In this document: piece by piece, positions 7,680 to 15,400 of the stretch
Layout of the letters: each line of letters begins with the position of its first letter
How positions within the stretch are numbered: the first letter of the stretch is position 1
DNA from: Candidatus Phytoplasma meliae
Lineage (GTDB): Bacteria > Bacillota_I > Bacilli_A > Acholeplasmatales > Acholeplasmataceae
Length of the DNA stretch: 64,000 nucleotides
Assembly (NCBI RefSeq): GCF_016876135.2
Contig: NZ_JACAOD020000001.1
Coordinates: 1 to 64,000 of the forward strand
Direction: 5' to 3'
Made by a program: the position numbers and the translations under genes
The notes under the pieces: model-generated
The model's input: only the letters and a program-made list of their open reading frames with translations
Databases searched by the model: none
Told to the model about the DNA's origin: nothing

Positions 7680-9054
7680 GAATTTCAAAAAAAAACATTT
7701 TAAAATAATTTTTATTTTAACAACCATTGCCTTAATCTTGCTATTAAACAAAATTTTATTTTATTCTCAACCATCAATTTTTACCAAAACACAAACTGAT
7801 CCAATTTCTATCACATCAACCGACGAATCCAAAGAAATATTTCGTACAAACATGTTAAAAACAAAAGTTCACCATATCAACATCCAAAACCGAAATCAAA
7901 TTCCAGAAATATTAAAAAGAGCCGAAATACCATTCGAAGCAACTCATTATTTTAACAACAGACCATCATATAACGAGTATAGTATGTCGTATGTTTGGTG
8001 GTATCTCAAAGAACCACCAAATGGTCTAATCCATACCTTCTTTACACCAAGGCAAAATCCATTTGGATACCGATATCCTCGATCGGATGATAAATACACA
8101 ATCCAAGATTTACTTCAACACGACATTGCCTTTGAAGAAGCATGGCTCTTTTACGATGTTTCAACACAACCAACAAGAACCGATTGTAAAATCCACAATA
8201 TCGACTTAGACATCAATCTTAACAACCACACAATCGGTCAAGAAATAAAAAACAAACTAAAAACCGAAACCAAGCTAACCGAATTGGAATTGACCAATTA
8301 TCGTGACCAAATTGTTCGTCAAGAAGTTAACAAATATCTTCTTTCAAACAAAATAATCAAGAGTGAACTAAGAGAAATCATGCCAAATCATATGAATGTT
8401 GCACCAAACTGTTCGATCTCGTTTCCATTCAATCAAAATGACACAACTAAAACCAACTTTTGTCTTTATTTCGATGATGGATTCCGTGCATTCGATGCTG
8501 ATACAACAATCGACACTTTACTAAAACTATCGAACGATGCCAAAAATGGATATCTTTTCAATGTCAAAATAAACTTAGATTATTCGACATATCAAACTCG
8601 TAATTCAATCGAACAATTACTACCAACCAACTATCTAACAAATCGTGATACTATCAAAATCAATCTAACTAATCGCAAAATTCGACCAACTGGAAATAAA
8701 ATATTTAGTAAAGACAACGGACTTTATTATCCGACCGAATTGAGACAAAAAGCTATAAAATTTGGAGAAGAAACATTTAGATGGTTTGTTCTAAAACCCG
8801 GAATTCATATGTTTGCTTTCGACGAAGAAAATAATAGAATGACTGATATAATTGTAACAGACGAAGGAATCTTGACGCCATTAAACAATAATTTTAGTTC
8901 GTATTTTGGTATTAGTGCAAAAAGAAGAAATTTTTTAGCAAGCGAGAACGATTGTGTAGCCGAACTTTCAACACATAATGCAAATTCTGCTAAAAGTTTT
9001 AGTAGCATTCGTTTTGTATGCGATATTTACGACTCTAATTCTTTTGAATATTAA
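7546..9054 (+). CDS. Large single-anchor protein, function unknown, start uncertain
   Basis: The open frame gives up to 502 residues. In the other two cassettes an ATG stands directly after the Shine-Dalgarno block, but here that place reads TGG in frame. The nearest in-frame ATGs are 7546 and 7582, both inside the cassette, so either the N-terminus is cassette-derived or a non-standard start is used. A hydrophobic segment lies at about residues 54-69 counted from 7546. A mixed alpha/beta, aromatic-rich region (about 105-490) follows, with scattered Cys and no motif I recognise. Such a plan fits a protein anchored in the membrane with an extracytoplasmic domain. The six-helix membrane gene follows 13 bases later, so they may be co-expressed. 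Confidence 0.6.
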   Translation: MQNQPQLPTHSKMAKTTKTTTCQKPFIKKNKNTKNTQSRKEKQNWNFKKKHFKIIFILTTIALILLLNKILFYSQPSIFTKTQTDPISITSTDESKEIFRTNMLKTKVHHINIQNRNQIPEILKRAEIPFEATHYFNNRPSYNEYSMSYVWWYLKEPPNGLIHTFFTPRQNPFGYRYPRSDDKYTIQDLLQHDIAFEEAWLFYDVSTQPTRTDCKIHNIDLDINLNNHTIGQEIKNKLKTETKLTELELTNYRDQIVRQEVNKYLLSNKIIKSELREIMPNHMNVAPNCSISFPFNQNDTTKTNFCLYFDDGFRAFDADTTIDTLLKLSNDAKNGYLFNVKINLDYSTYQTRNSIEQLLPTNYLTNRDTIKINLTNRKIRPTGNKIFSKDNGLYYPTELRQKAIKFGEETFRWFVLKPGIHMFAFDEENNRMTDIIVTDEGILTPLNNNFSSYFGISAKRRNFLASENDCVAELSTHNANSAKSFSSIRFVCDIYDSNSFEY

Positions 9055-9067
9055 GGAGAATATATAT

Positions 9068-9688
9068 ATGTTTAAAATTCGAATAAAAAAATATTTTTTC
9101 ATTGCTGGTTTGATAATTTTTTCTTTTGGAATGACGAAAGGAATTTTAAAGGAGCAAAAAATCCTTTCTTTTTATTTGTTTACGAGACAAAATATTTTTT
9201 TAAGTGTTGTTTATTTTTTTTTGACGTCCTTTTTTCAAAATAAACAAAACCAAAAAACTCTTTTTTTTGGTTTTTGTTGTTTGATTAATAATTTATTAAT
9301 GATGATATTGTATTTAAAAATTGAAAGCAATATAGAATATCAACAATTAAATGGATTTTACTTTTTGGTTTCCATTATGGAACACTGTTTTTTCCCTTTG
9401 TTGTTTATATTTTATTATTTCTTTATTGATAACACCACTTTAAAGTTAAAGCAATTTTATGTCGGATTAATTTATCCTTTTATTTATTTTTTAATAACTA
9501 TGGTTGTCGGTAAGATGATGAATAAATATCCATATTCTTTTTTAAATTTAATAAATACTGATAAATTAAAATTTATTTTAATTATATTGTCGATAACTAT
9601 TTTTCTCGTTGTAATTTCTTTGATATCGATTTATATAAAAAATAAAATAACTAACAAACGGAATACAAAACAATTTAAAACAATTTAA
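9068..9688 (+). CDS. Six-helix membrane protein, Pr6Pr-like
   Basis: ATG 9068 follows AAGGAGAATATAT, a good Shine-Dalgarno site; the longer frame from 8978 overlaps the upstream gene and is rejected. The 206-residue product is strongly hydrophobic with about six membrane helices (about 10-25, 37-55, 65-82, 98-118, 131-150, 170-190). The motif YPYSFLN after the fifth helix and the YPFIYFL helix recall the Pr6Pr membrane family, of unknown function. A related protein is encoded at 44900-45868. Unlike its island neighbours it is T-rich on the coding strand and poor in C-ending codons. Confidence 0.6.
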   Translation: MFKIRIKKYFFIAGLIIFSFGMTKGILKEQKILSFYLFTRQNIFLSVVYFFLTSFFQNKQNQKTLFFGFCCLINNLLMMILYLKIESNIEYQQLNGFYFLVSIMEHCFFPLLFIFYYFFIDNTTLKLKQFYVGLIYPFIYFLITMVVGKMMNKYPYSFLNLINTDKLKFILIILSITIFLVVISLISIYIKNKITNKRNTKQFKTI

Positions 9689-9788
9689 TTATCTTCAAAA
9701 ATCAACTTAATTATCAGTTTTTTCTTACATCCGAAACCAAACTTCGCCAACTCCTCCATCCTTTCCAAGACCATAATTTTTAAAAACA

Positions 9789-9817
9789 AGACTATCTTAA
9801 CTGATAGTCTTTTTTTA
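9789..9817 (+). terminator. Terminator in the gap before the truncated tmk
   Basis: AGACTATC pairs with GATAGTCT around TTAACT, followed by a run of T. The surrounding gap (9689-9905) holds no gene I can support. Confidence 0.7.
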
Positions 9818-9905
9818 TACCAAAACCACCAACCAAACAACTAGATTAATTTCTGGTTCTTTTTTTATACCAAAATCCAATCTCAAAAGGAGAAAACTAA
9901 CAACC

Positions 9906-10136
9906 ATGAAACTAATAATTATTGAAGGACTCGATGGTTCTGGCAAAACAACACTCATCAAACAACTTGCCAACTTACTTCAACAACAAAACAAAGAAGT
10001 TATCGCACTCAGTGGCCTCGGTAGTTCCACAATCGGCCACCAAATCCGACAAACTTTCTTAACTCACACCAACCTCAACAATCCAACAAGACTTCATCTA
10101 AGTCTTGCCAACATGTACCAAACTCAACGACACTAA
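9906..10136 (+). pseudogene. tmk: Truncated duplicate of the island thymidylate kinase
   Basis: The first 75 codons are nearly identical to the tmk at 6855, including GLDGSGKTT, and so is the leader AAAAGGAGAAAACTAACAACC. After the codons for MYQTQ the match stops, and the frame ends two residues later. The missing two thirds include the DRW motif and the LID region, so it cannot be active. It ends the island next to rnpB, so it may mark a deletion or insertion junction. Confidence 0.8.
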
Positions 10137-10199
10137 ACTTGAAACCAAAAAATCATTTTTCCAAAAGTTCAACTTTTTGGTCCAAGTCCGTTCTTTTAT

Positions 10200-10228
10200 T
10201 TGATAAAGTTAATCAGATTTGATAAAAT
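10200..10228 (+). promoter_or_regulatory. Promoter of rnpB
   Basis: TTGATA at 10200-10205 and TAAAAT at 10223-10228 are 17 bases apart. The RNA would start about 7 bases downstream, where the RNase P P1 helix begins. Confidence 0.7.
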
Positions 10229-10234
10229 AAAAAA

Positions 10235-10630
10235 GGTCAATAGAAGGTGATCGAGATTTAAAAATAATATTTTTAAATTTAGGAAAGTCCATGTTAGCAC
10301 ATGCTGCGATTGCATGTAGTGTTTGTGTCTAAGGAATTCATAACTTAGAGTATTTTGGAAACAAAGTAACGGCGTTTTTTATTTCTAAGGATTGGTGATA
10401 AAGTAATTTATTATTATATTTATGAAATAAAAGCTGAAAGTGTCACAGAGACGAGCTAATTAGAAATAATTAGGTGAAACGCGATAAACCCCTCAAGCTA
10501 ACAACCCAAAAAATGGTAGGGGCATGTAAAACGATGAAATGAAGTCAGTTTTACACTACTTTTATAGTAGCAGATAAATGATCACACTTGTTTTTTTAAC
10601 AAGACAAAACATGGCTTATGCATATTGACC
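10235..10630 (+). ncRNA. rnpB: RNase P RNA, Bacillus-type (class B)
   Basis: This is the catalytic RNA of RNase P, which trims tRNA 5' ends with the RnpA protein (encoded at 49907). The conserved blocks appear in order: GAGATTTA and AGGAAAGTCC near the 5' end, CAGAGACGA, GTGAAACGCGATAAACC, and ACATGGCTTATGCA near the 3' end. The ends pair: GGTCAATA at the start with TATTGACC at the end (P1 helix). A T run follows. It sits between the two accessory regions. Confidence 0.9.
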
Positions 10631-10664
10631 TTTTTTTTATGAAACTTTTATAAGTTATTATAAG

Positions 10665-10720
10665 AAAAACCAAACAAATAATTTAAATAAAGTGATGTTT
10701 AAATTATTTGTTTGGTTTTT
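10665..10720. terminator. Perfect 23-bp inverted repeat, bidirectional terminator
   Basis: The arms at 10665-10687 and 10698-10720 are perfectly complementary, separated by 10 bases. One arm starts with a run of A and the other ends in a run of T, so it can stop transcription from rnpB and from the minus-strand gene at 10807. Confidence 0.8.
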
Positions 10721-10806
10721 TCCTTTTTCTTTGTTTCTTTATTTGCAATAATGCTTGCAATTAATGTGTTTTTATTACTTGTTTTTATGTTTTTATTGTT
10801 TTCCTT

Positions 10807-11340
10807 TTAGTTGTCAGCAAGATTAAAGGATAGAATAATTGTAAACTCTTGATTAGATATTAGTTTTTTTGATATTATTGATTTTTCATTTAAGGAAATA
10901 GTGGTTTTTACATATATTGATTTTTTACTATTTATGTTAGGTTTATTATCGTTGTTATATTTTTTATAATTTGTATCTTCATCAGTTTCATATTCATTTG
11001 TAATTAATAAACATTTTTGTAGTATGTCTTCTTCTTGTTTTGAAACGCATTTAATAGTTTTTGGTTCTAATTCTAATTTTTTATTATTTGGGCTTTTATT
11101 AGTTGCTTTTACAAGATAAGTTAATTCATCAACTTCATTTGGTAATAAAGCTTTAGCTCCTTTGGGAACTAGTTTTTTAGTTTTATCAATCCCTTCTATT
11201 TCTTCAATTTCTATGTCTTGTGATGTTTTGATTTCGATATTTGTTGTTTGTTCTTTTTGATGATTTTTATACGATATCATGGCTGCTATAAATAAACTCA
11301 TTGATAAGGAAGTAATCAATATATTTAATATAAATCTCAT
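10807..11340 (-). CDS. Small anchored or secreted protein, paralogue of the 12097 gene
   Basis: The 177-residue product has an N-terminal hydrophobic segment (about 4-22) that could be a signal peptide or anchor. An acidic hydrophilic part follows. Residues about 57-85 (LVPKGAKALLPNEVDELTYLVKATNKS) align with LIPKGSPRLSNEEVYELIYY and KVTNKS in the 12097 gene. SIYVKTTISLNE matches SIDVKTTIELNI. The two therefore belong to one family, which I cannot name. The Shine-Dalgarno site is weak. A strong terminator follows the stop. It might be a secreted effector or lipoprotein-like surface protein, but there is no direct evidence. Confidence 0.65.
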   Translation of the reverse strand: MRFILNILITSLSMSLFIAAMISYKNHQKEQTTNIEIKTSQDIEIEEIEGIDKTKKLVPKGAKALLPNEVDELTYLVKATNKSPNNKKLELEPKTIKCVSKQEEDILQKCLLITNEYETDEDTNYKKYNNDNKPNINSKKSIYVKTTISLNEKSIISKKLISNQEFTIILSFNLADN

Positions 11341-11747
11341 TTTATAAATCTTTTTGGTTGTTTTGATTCTCGCCTTAGATTATCTCCCTTGTATTTGTTT
11401 GGTATTTGTTTGAAGGTAAATATGGAATTACATAAAACTAAAATATAAATATATAATAAGATAAATCATAAAATAAATATATAAATAGCAAATATAAAGT
11501 AATTATATCTTTTTTTAAAGATATCTAAAATATCAAAATTTTACCTTTTAATCTATTTTAAGGATTTATATTAATGTATAAAAAAATAGTTAAATAAAGA
11601 TATATAAATAATAATTAAATAATAATTAAATAATAATTAAATAATAATTAAATAATAATTAAATAATAAAGATAGTATAAGTATACTATTTGTTTTGTAA
11701 GAATAGAAACTTAATTGTTCTATTCTTACATAAACTTAGGATGTTGA
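11341..11747. other. AT-rich gap without genes
   Basis: No coding frame is convincing in this stretch. It holds a tandem array of an 11-base unit at about 11606-11669 and otherwise only A/T-rich sequence. Confidence 0.5.
11606..11669. repeat. Tandem array of an 11-base unit
   Basis: ATAATTAAATA is repeated head to tail nearly six times without interruption. It is too short and regular to be a CRISPR. Confidence 0.85.
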
Positions 11748-12113
11748 TTATTTGTTGATGTTAAGTTTAACGGTTCCTTTGAAATAAAGACTTTCTTTTT
11801 TGGCTTCAATTGTGATTGTTTTAGGAGTTTTTATTCCTAGGATGAATTTAGTAATTTTATTGCTTGTTTCTTGAAGTGTTTTATTTTTATATGTAATGAT
11901 TAAATCTGATTCTGATAGATGATTAATGATGTTAGCATTAGTTAACACTTCTCTTACTGCTTTGATATTTTTACATTTTTTTAATTTTTCTTTTAAAGGA
12001 AGATTACGTTTAATAACATCTTCTAAGTCTTTGATTTGATAAGTTATTTTTAATAATGTTAATAGTTTTTCATTGATATGAAAACATATGTTTTGATTAT
12101 TCAAGGAGTTCAT
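11748..12113 (-). CDS. Small hypothetical protein coupled to the 12097 gene
   Basis: The 121-residue product has no signal peptide. It starts 17 bases before the upstream gene ends, in another frame, with AAAGG about 12 bases before its ATG, so translational coupling is likely. The end (ESLYFKGTVKLNINK) loosely resembles the end of the upstream product (FYSCKGILSYELLE). This could mean a duplicated domain, or one longer gene split by a frameshift. Function unknown. Confidence 0.55.
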   Translation of the reverse strand: MNSLNNQNICFHINEKLLTLLKITYQIKDLEDVIKRNLPLKEKLKKCKNIKAVREVLTNANIINHLSESDLIITYKNKTLQETSNKITKFILGIKTPKTITIEAKKESLYFKGTVKLNINK

Positions 12114-12708
12114 AAGACAGAATACCTTTACATGAGTAAAAGGGAATTTTATCTTTTAACACCTTCATACTTTCATGATTATTTTCTTTGGGTAAGTTAT
12201 CTATATTAAGTTCAATAGTTGTTTTAACATCAATTGATTCATTATGTTTCATTAAAGGTTTATTATTAGGATCATATGTATGATAATCATTACTATTAGT
12301 TGCTTTCCATAAGTATTTAATATCTATTAATTGTTTTAATAAAGAGATAATTTCTTCTTGGTTGCTGTTTCCTCCTATATTGTTATCATCTTTAATACTA
12401 ATTTCTTGTGCAAGTTGTAATTTGAGGTTATCAATGCTTTTATTAGTAACTTTAGTATAATAGATTAATTCATAAACTTCTTCATTAGATAAACGAGGAG
12501 AGCCTTTAGGAATTAAATTTTCAGTAGCAAGTTTAGTTGTTTCAATTGTAATAATTTCTTGAGGTTTTGATATTTTAATTTCATCAAGATGAATTTCTTT
12601 TTTATGAATGTGCCAAATAAGACCTCCAATAGTTCCAATTGAAGCAATTAATAAGAAGATAAGAATGATCTTAATAAAGACCTTTTTTTTATGCATATAT
12701 ACATTCAC
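12097..12708 (-). CDS. Small anchored protein, paralogue of the 10807 gene
   Basis: The frame begins at a GTG (12708), with an in-frame ATG four codons later that is equally possible; GAAAGGAATC lies about 13 bases before the GTG. The product of up to 203 residues has a basic N-terminus and one hydrophobic segment (about 10-31). A hydrophilic domain follows, sharing LIPKGSPRLSNEEVYELIYY, KVTNKS and VKTTIELN with the 10807 product. The spacing to the downstream gene is a 17-base overlap. It is likely exported or membrane-anchored; function unknown. Confidence 0.65.
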   Translation of the reverse strand: MNVYMHKKKVFIKIILIFLLIASIGTIGGLIWHIHKKEIHLDEIKISKPQEIITIETTKLATENLIPKGSPRLSNEEVYELIYYTKVTNKSIDNLKLQLAQEISIKDDNNIGGNSNQEEIISLLKQLIDIKYLWKATNSNDYHTYDPNNKPLMKHNESIDVKTTIELNIDNLPKENNHESMKVLKDKIPFYSCKGILSYELLE

Positions 12709-12978
12709 TAGTTTAAGATTCCTTTCTAGTTTTATGACTATGCTTTTTAATATTTTAAAATTATAATTATATAATATTTTTTTAATATGGCGATGTGATA
12801 TATATTTAAATATTTCATAAGTTATTAAAAAAATAAATTAATAATCATTTTTAGTAAATAAAAATAAATTAATAGTATTTTTAATATTAATAAATCATCG
12901 TTGCTTATAAATAAAACATAGCCATTAATTGTAATTATACACAGTATAGTTAAAAAATACAAATTTAATGCTTATTTA

Positions 12979-13103
12979 ATTAAAATAATTAAAATAAATA
13001 TATAAAATTAAATATAAAATAATTAAAATAATTAAAAAATATATAAAATTAAATGCAAAATAATTAAAATAATTAAAAAATATATAAAATTAAATACAAA
13101 ATA
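12979..13103. repeat. Tandem repeat with a 41-base unit, about three copies
   Basis: Two nearly exact copies start at 13021 and 13062, differing by G/A in AAATGCAAAA versus AAATACAAAA. A degenerate copy precedes them. Confidence 0.8.
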
Positions 13104-13451
13104 AAGCTAATTTAATGATAAAAATGATATTTTTTTGTTAAAATAGCTTATTTTTATTATATAATAACTTATGACCTGGCTAATTTAGTTTAATTGTCTT
13201 TTATATTTAAAAGTAATTGATTTAGGCAGCGAATTTAAATTATTTTTAATTTTCACTTACAAATTAAATACTTCATGAATTCATGATTTTTTATATTCAC
13301 TTTCTTTTTATATTCTTTTTATATTCTTTTATTATTTAAGATATCTATTTTTACATAGTATGTAGTTTTATCAATTTTATTTATTGTTGTTTATGTTTTT
13401 TAGTATTTATTTAATTTTATTAATTAAATAAATATGTAATTTCAACAAGAA

Positions 13452-13472
13452 GTTAAATATAATATATTTAAC
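13452..13472. promoter_or_regulatory. Imperfect palindrome with a TATAAT hexamer
   Basis: GTTAAATATA faces ATATATTTAAC, and a TATAAT lies at 13458-13463. No good -35 is seen. It could be an operator over a promoter for the four-gene cluster, or just AT-rich sequence. Confidence 0.3.
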
Positions 13473-13549
13473 ATTAATAATAATTAAAATTTGGAAACTA
13501 CATATTTTTTTTATATTTATAAGGTTAGGATCAAACAAGGGGGGAGGAT

Positions 13550-14338
13550 ATGCGATTATATGATTTTAGAATCAAAGATGATACTAAGAAAACAAGTGTT
13601 AAAAAAATTACTGACACTAAGGGTAAAAAAAGAGGAAGACCTAAAAGCAAACAACCTTTAGATATTCATTATATTATATATAAAGCATTAATGATATTTT
13701 GTATTTTTTGGCATTCTTTCTTATTTGTATTTTTTAATTTCTATTTAGGTTATAAGATGGGCACTCTTAATAAATTCCGTGGTACTCGATTTACTATGTT
13801 AGCTCGCATTATTGATTTTTGTGATCATATAGATAAAATGTTAGGCACTATTGATAAACATCAATTAACTCATGACTTAAATGAGGCAACAAGTAAATTA
13901 GAAAAACTAAAGAATCCTAAAACTAAGAAACAAGAAGCGCTATCATCTTTGTTATATAAAAAGATAGAACCATTACAAAAACAAATGGATAAGATAGATA
14001 ATAAGTTAAATAATATTAATACTAATGCTAACACTAATACTACAGATACTATAAAAGAAATAAAAGAATCTATAATAAAAGAAATAAAAGAATCAATAAA
14101 TCAAACTAATATACCTAATACATCTAGTGTACCTCCAATGCACTCTAACACTCCTGCTCCTCCTAATATTATTTACCCTCCTCTTTATCCCCCTCAACCC
14201 GTTAAAGAAGATGCTAATCATTATATTATAATCACTATTCTAATAGTAATTATAATGATCTTTTTTATGTTTATTATTTTTTTATCTTTTTTTTGGAATA
14301 ATTTAAAAACTAATTTCATTAAAAAAGAAAAACATTAA
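13550..14338 (+). CDS. Two-helix membrane protein with AT-hook-like motif
   Basis: An unusually strong Shine-Dalgarno site (AAGGGGGGAGG) stands just before ATG 13550. The 262-residue product has a basic N-terminus with KKRGRPKSKQP at about 26-36, which fits the AT-hook core (GRP flanked by basic residues). One membrane helix lies at about 44-68, and a helical, partly coiled-coil stretch at about 90-175. A Pro-rich segment (about 185-218) and a C-terminal helix (about 224-248) follow. Whether the AT-hook binds DNA depends on the N-terminus being cytoplasmic, which the basic residues before the first helix favour. It is first in a cluster with an AAA+ ATPase. Function unknown. Confidence 0.65.
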   Translation: MRLYDFRIKDDTKKTSVKKITDTKGKKRGRPKSKQPLDIHYIIYKALMIFCIFWHSFLFVFFNFYLGYKMGTLNKFRGTRFTMLARIIDFCDHIDKMLGTIDKHQLTHDLNEATSKLEKLKNPKTKKQEALSSLLYKKIEPLQKQMDKIDNKLNNINTNANTNTTDTIKEIKESIIKEIKESINQTNIPNTSSVPPMHSNTPAPPNIIYPPLYPPQPVKEDANHYIIITILIVIIMIFFMFIIFLSFFWNNLKTNFIKKEKH

Positions 14339-14365
14339 AGGAAAATTGAAGTGTAAAATACAAAA

Positions 14366-15166
14366 ATGGTTAAACAAAAGTTTATTTTATTATTTTTAAT
14401 TATTTTTTCTTTCTTTATATTAATGATTTCTGTTAATGGAATAAATCACTTTGAGAAAAAAGATATTCCTTCATTTGAAATCTCTTGTCCTCCTCTTTCA
14501 AATTCAAACAAAGAGTTTTATGAAAAATTGTGGAAATTTATTATTGATGTTCATAAGAATAATCAAGAAGAATCCCTTGTTGCTGAGTTAAATAAACCTG
14601 ATAACGCTAATACAGGAGAACAAGGGGATGCACCAAAACACAAGAGTAATACAAAGAGTTGGTGGAAGACAACGAAAAAAATGACAAACCAACTAACAAA
14701 AACACTACAAATAAACAAAATAACAAATTACTTGAACAAACAAGGACGCATAATCTGGGAGGCATTGCCACAGCAATTCCGAGACACGGTATCTCAATTT
14801 TTCGAAACACTAGTTTCAAAGATGCGCGATTATGCAAAACAAGAACACGTTCGAGAAAAACAAAGTCGAGAAGGATATACACAATTATTAGAAGTAAGAT
14901 ATGAGAATAAAGGGAATACATATACCACCCTCCCTTTATTTTATGACCCAATTCAAGATAAAGCCAAAGGTATTTTAATAATGGTGGATGAGAGTGAGGA
15001 ACAAAGGGAACAAAAAAAAAAAAAAGAATATATATTGACCCCTGAAAAGATAATAAAAATAAAAGATGGTTGTTCTAATTGTGAATTTAAGTATCCAGAT
15101 AAAAGTGCAAATCCCGCAGAATTGGCACTATGGAAAGTTCTATTCCAAGAATTTCTCCTTTCGTGA
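14366..15166 (+). CDS. Secreted or single-anchor protein with a coding poly-A tract
   Basis: The 266-residue product begins with a classical signal-like segment (about 5-24, hydrophobic, ending near SVNG). It continues as a hydrophilic, largely helical protein. Two Cys in GCSNCEF (about 233-239) are notable. A run of 13 A at 15012-15024 encodes the Lys-rich stretch QKKKKE; slippage there would shift the frame near the end of the protein. The gene lies 27 bases after the two-helix membrane gene and 36 bases before the next start, so a shared transcript is likely. No family recognised. Confidence 0.6.
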   Translation: MVKQKFILLFLIIFSFFILMISVNGINHFEKKDIPSFEISCPPLSNSNKEFYEKLWKFIIDVHKNNQEESLVAELNKPDNANTGEQGDAPKHKSNTKSWWKTTKKMTNQLTKTLQINKITNYLNKQGRIIWEALPQQFRDTVSQFFETLVSKMRDYAKQEHVREKQSREGYTQLLEVRYENKGNTYTTLPLFYDPIQDKAKGILIMVDESEEQREQKKKKEYILTPEKIIKIKDGCSNCEFKYPDKSANPAELALWKVLFQEFLLS

Positions 15167-15202
15167 TCGCTATCGCATTAAATCGCATTAAGGAGTTGCT
15201 AA

Positions 15203-15349
15203 TTGAAAAAAAATCAACCAAATAGTAAATTTTATAATTTATCTTATCTTATCTTATTAGTAATTATTACTTGTTGTATTGTTCTTTTTACTTTTAATAA
15301 TATGACGGAAACTAAAGAAAAAAATATATCTTCAGATGCTGAACCTTGA
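15203..15349 (+). pseudogene. N-terminal part of the AAA+ protein, cut off by an in-frame TGA
   Basis: A TTG at 15203 follows TAAGGAG at a suitable distance and opens a frame encoding a basic start and one membrane helix (about residues 14-32). The frame meets TGA at 15347-15349 and then stays open into the AAA+ gene. The residues right after the TGA (SSKTIALGTIIGHL) match an internal repeat of the AAA+ protein (SKTIPLGEIIGYL), so the two parts belong together. Alternatively a short membrane peptide is made separately. Confidence 0.6.
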
Positions 15350-15400
15350 GAGAATAGTTCTAAGACTATTGCTTTAGGTACTATTATAGGTCATCTCAGG

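Larger units (their letters stand above)
12709..13549. other. Long AT-rich gap without genes
   Basis: This gap of about 840 bases separates divergent gene groups. I find no convincing coding frame. It contains a 41-base tandem repeat and an imperfect palindrome near the downstream gene. Confidence 0.5.

Noticed and set aside
1..10140. Insertion sequence or phage structural genes in the island
   Set aside because: No transposase, integrase, terminase or capsid motif is seen, and no terminal inverted repeats were found at the edges available.
11606..11669. Regular short repeats considered as a CRISPR array
   Set aside because: The units are 11 bases, directly adjacent, without spacers, and no cas genes are present.
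14607..14951. Overlapping frames on both strands within the 14366 gene
   Set aside because: They have no start signals and are shorter than the main frame.
15347..15349. TGA read as tryptophan, as in Mycoplasma and Spiroplasma
   Set aside because: The housekeeping genes of the window use TGG and end normally without internal TGA, so the standard code applies.
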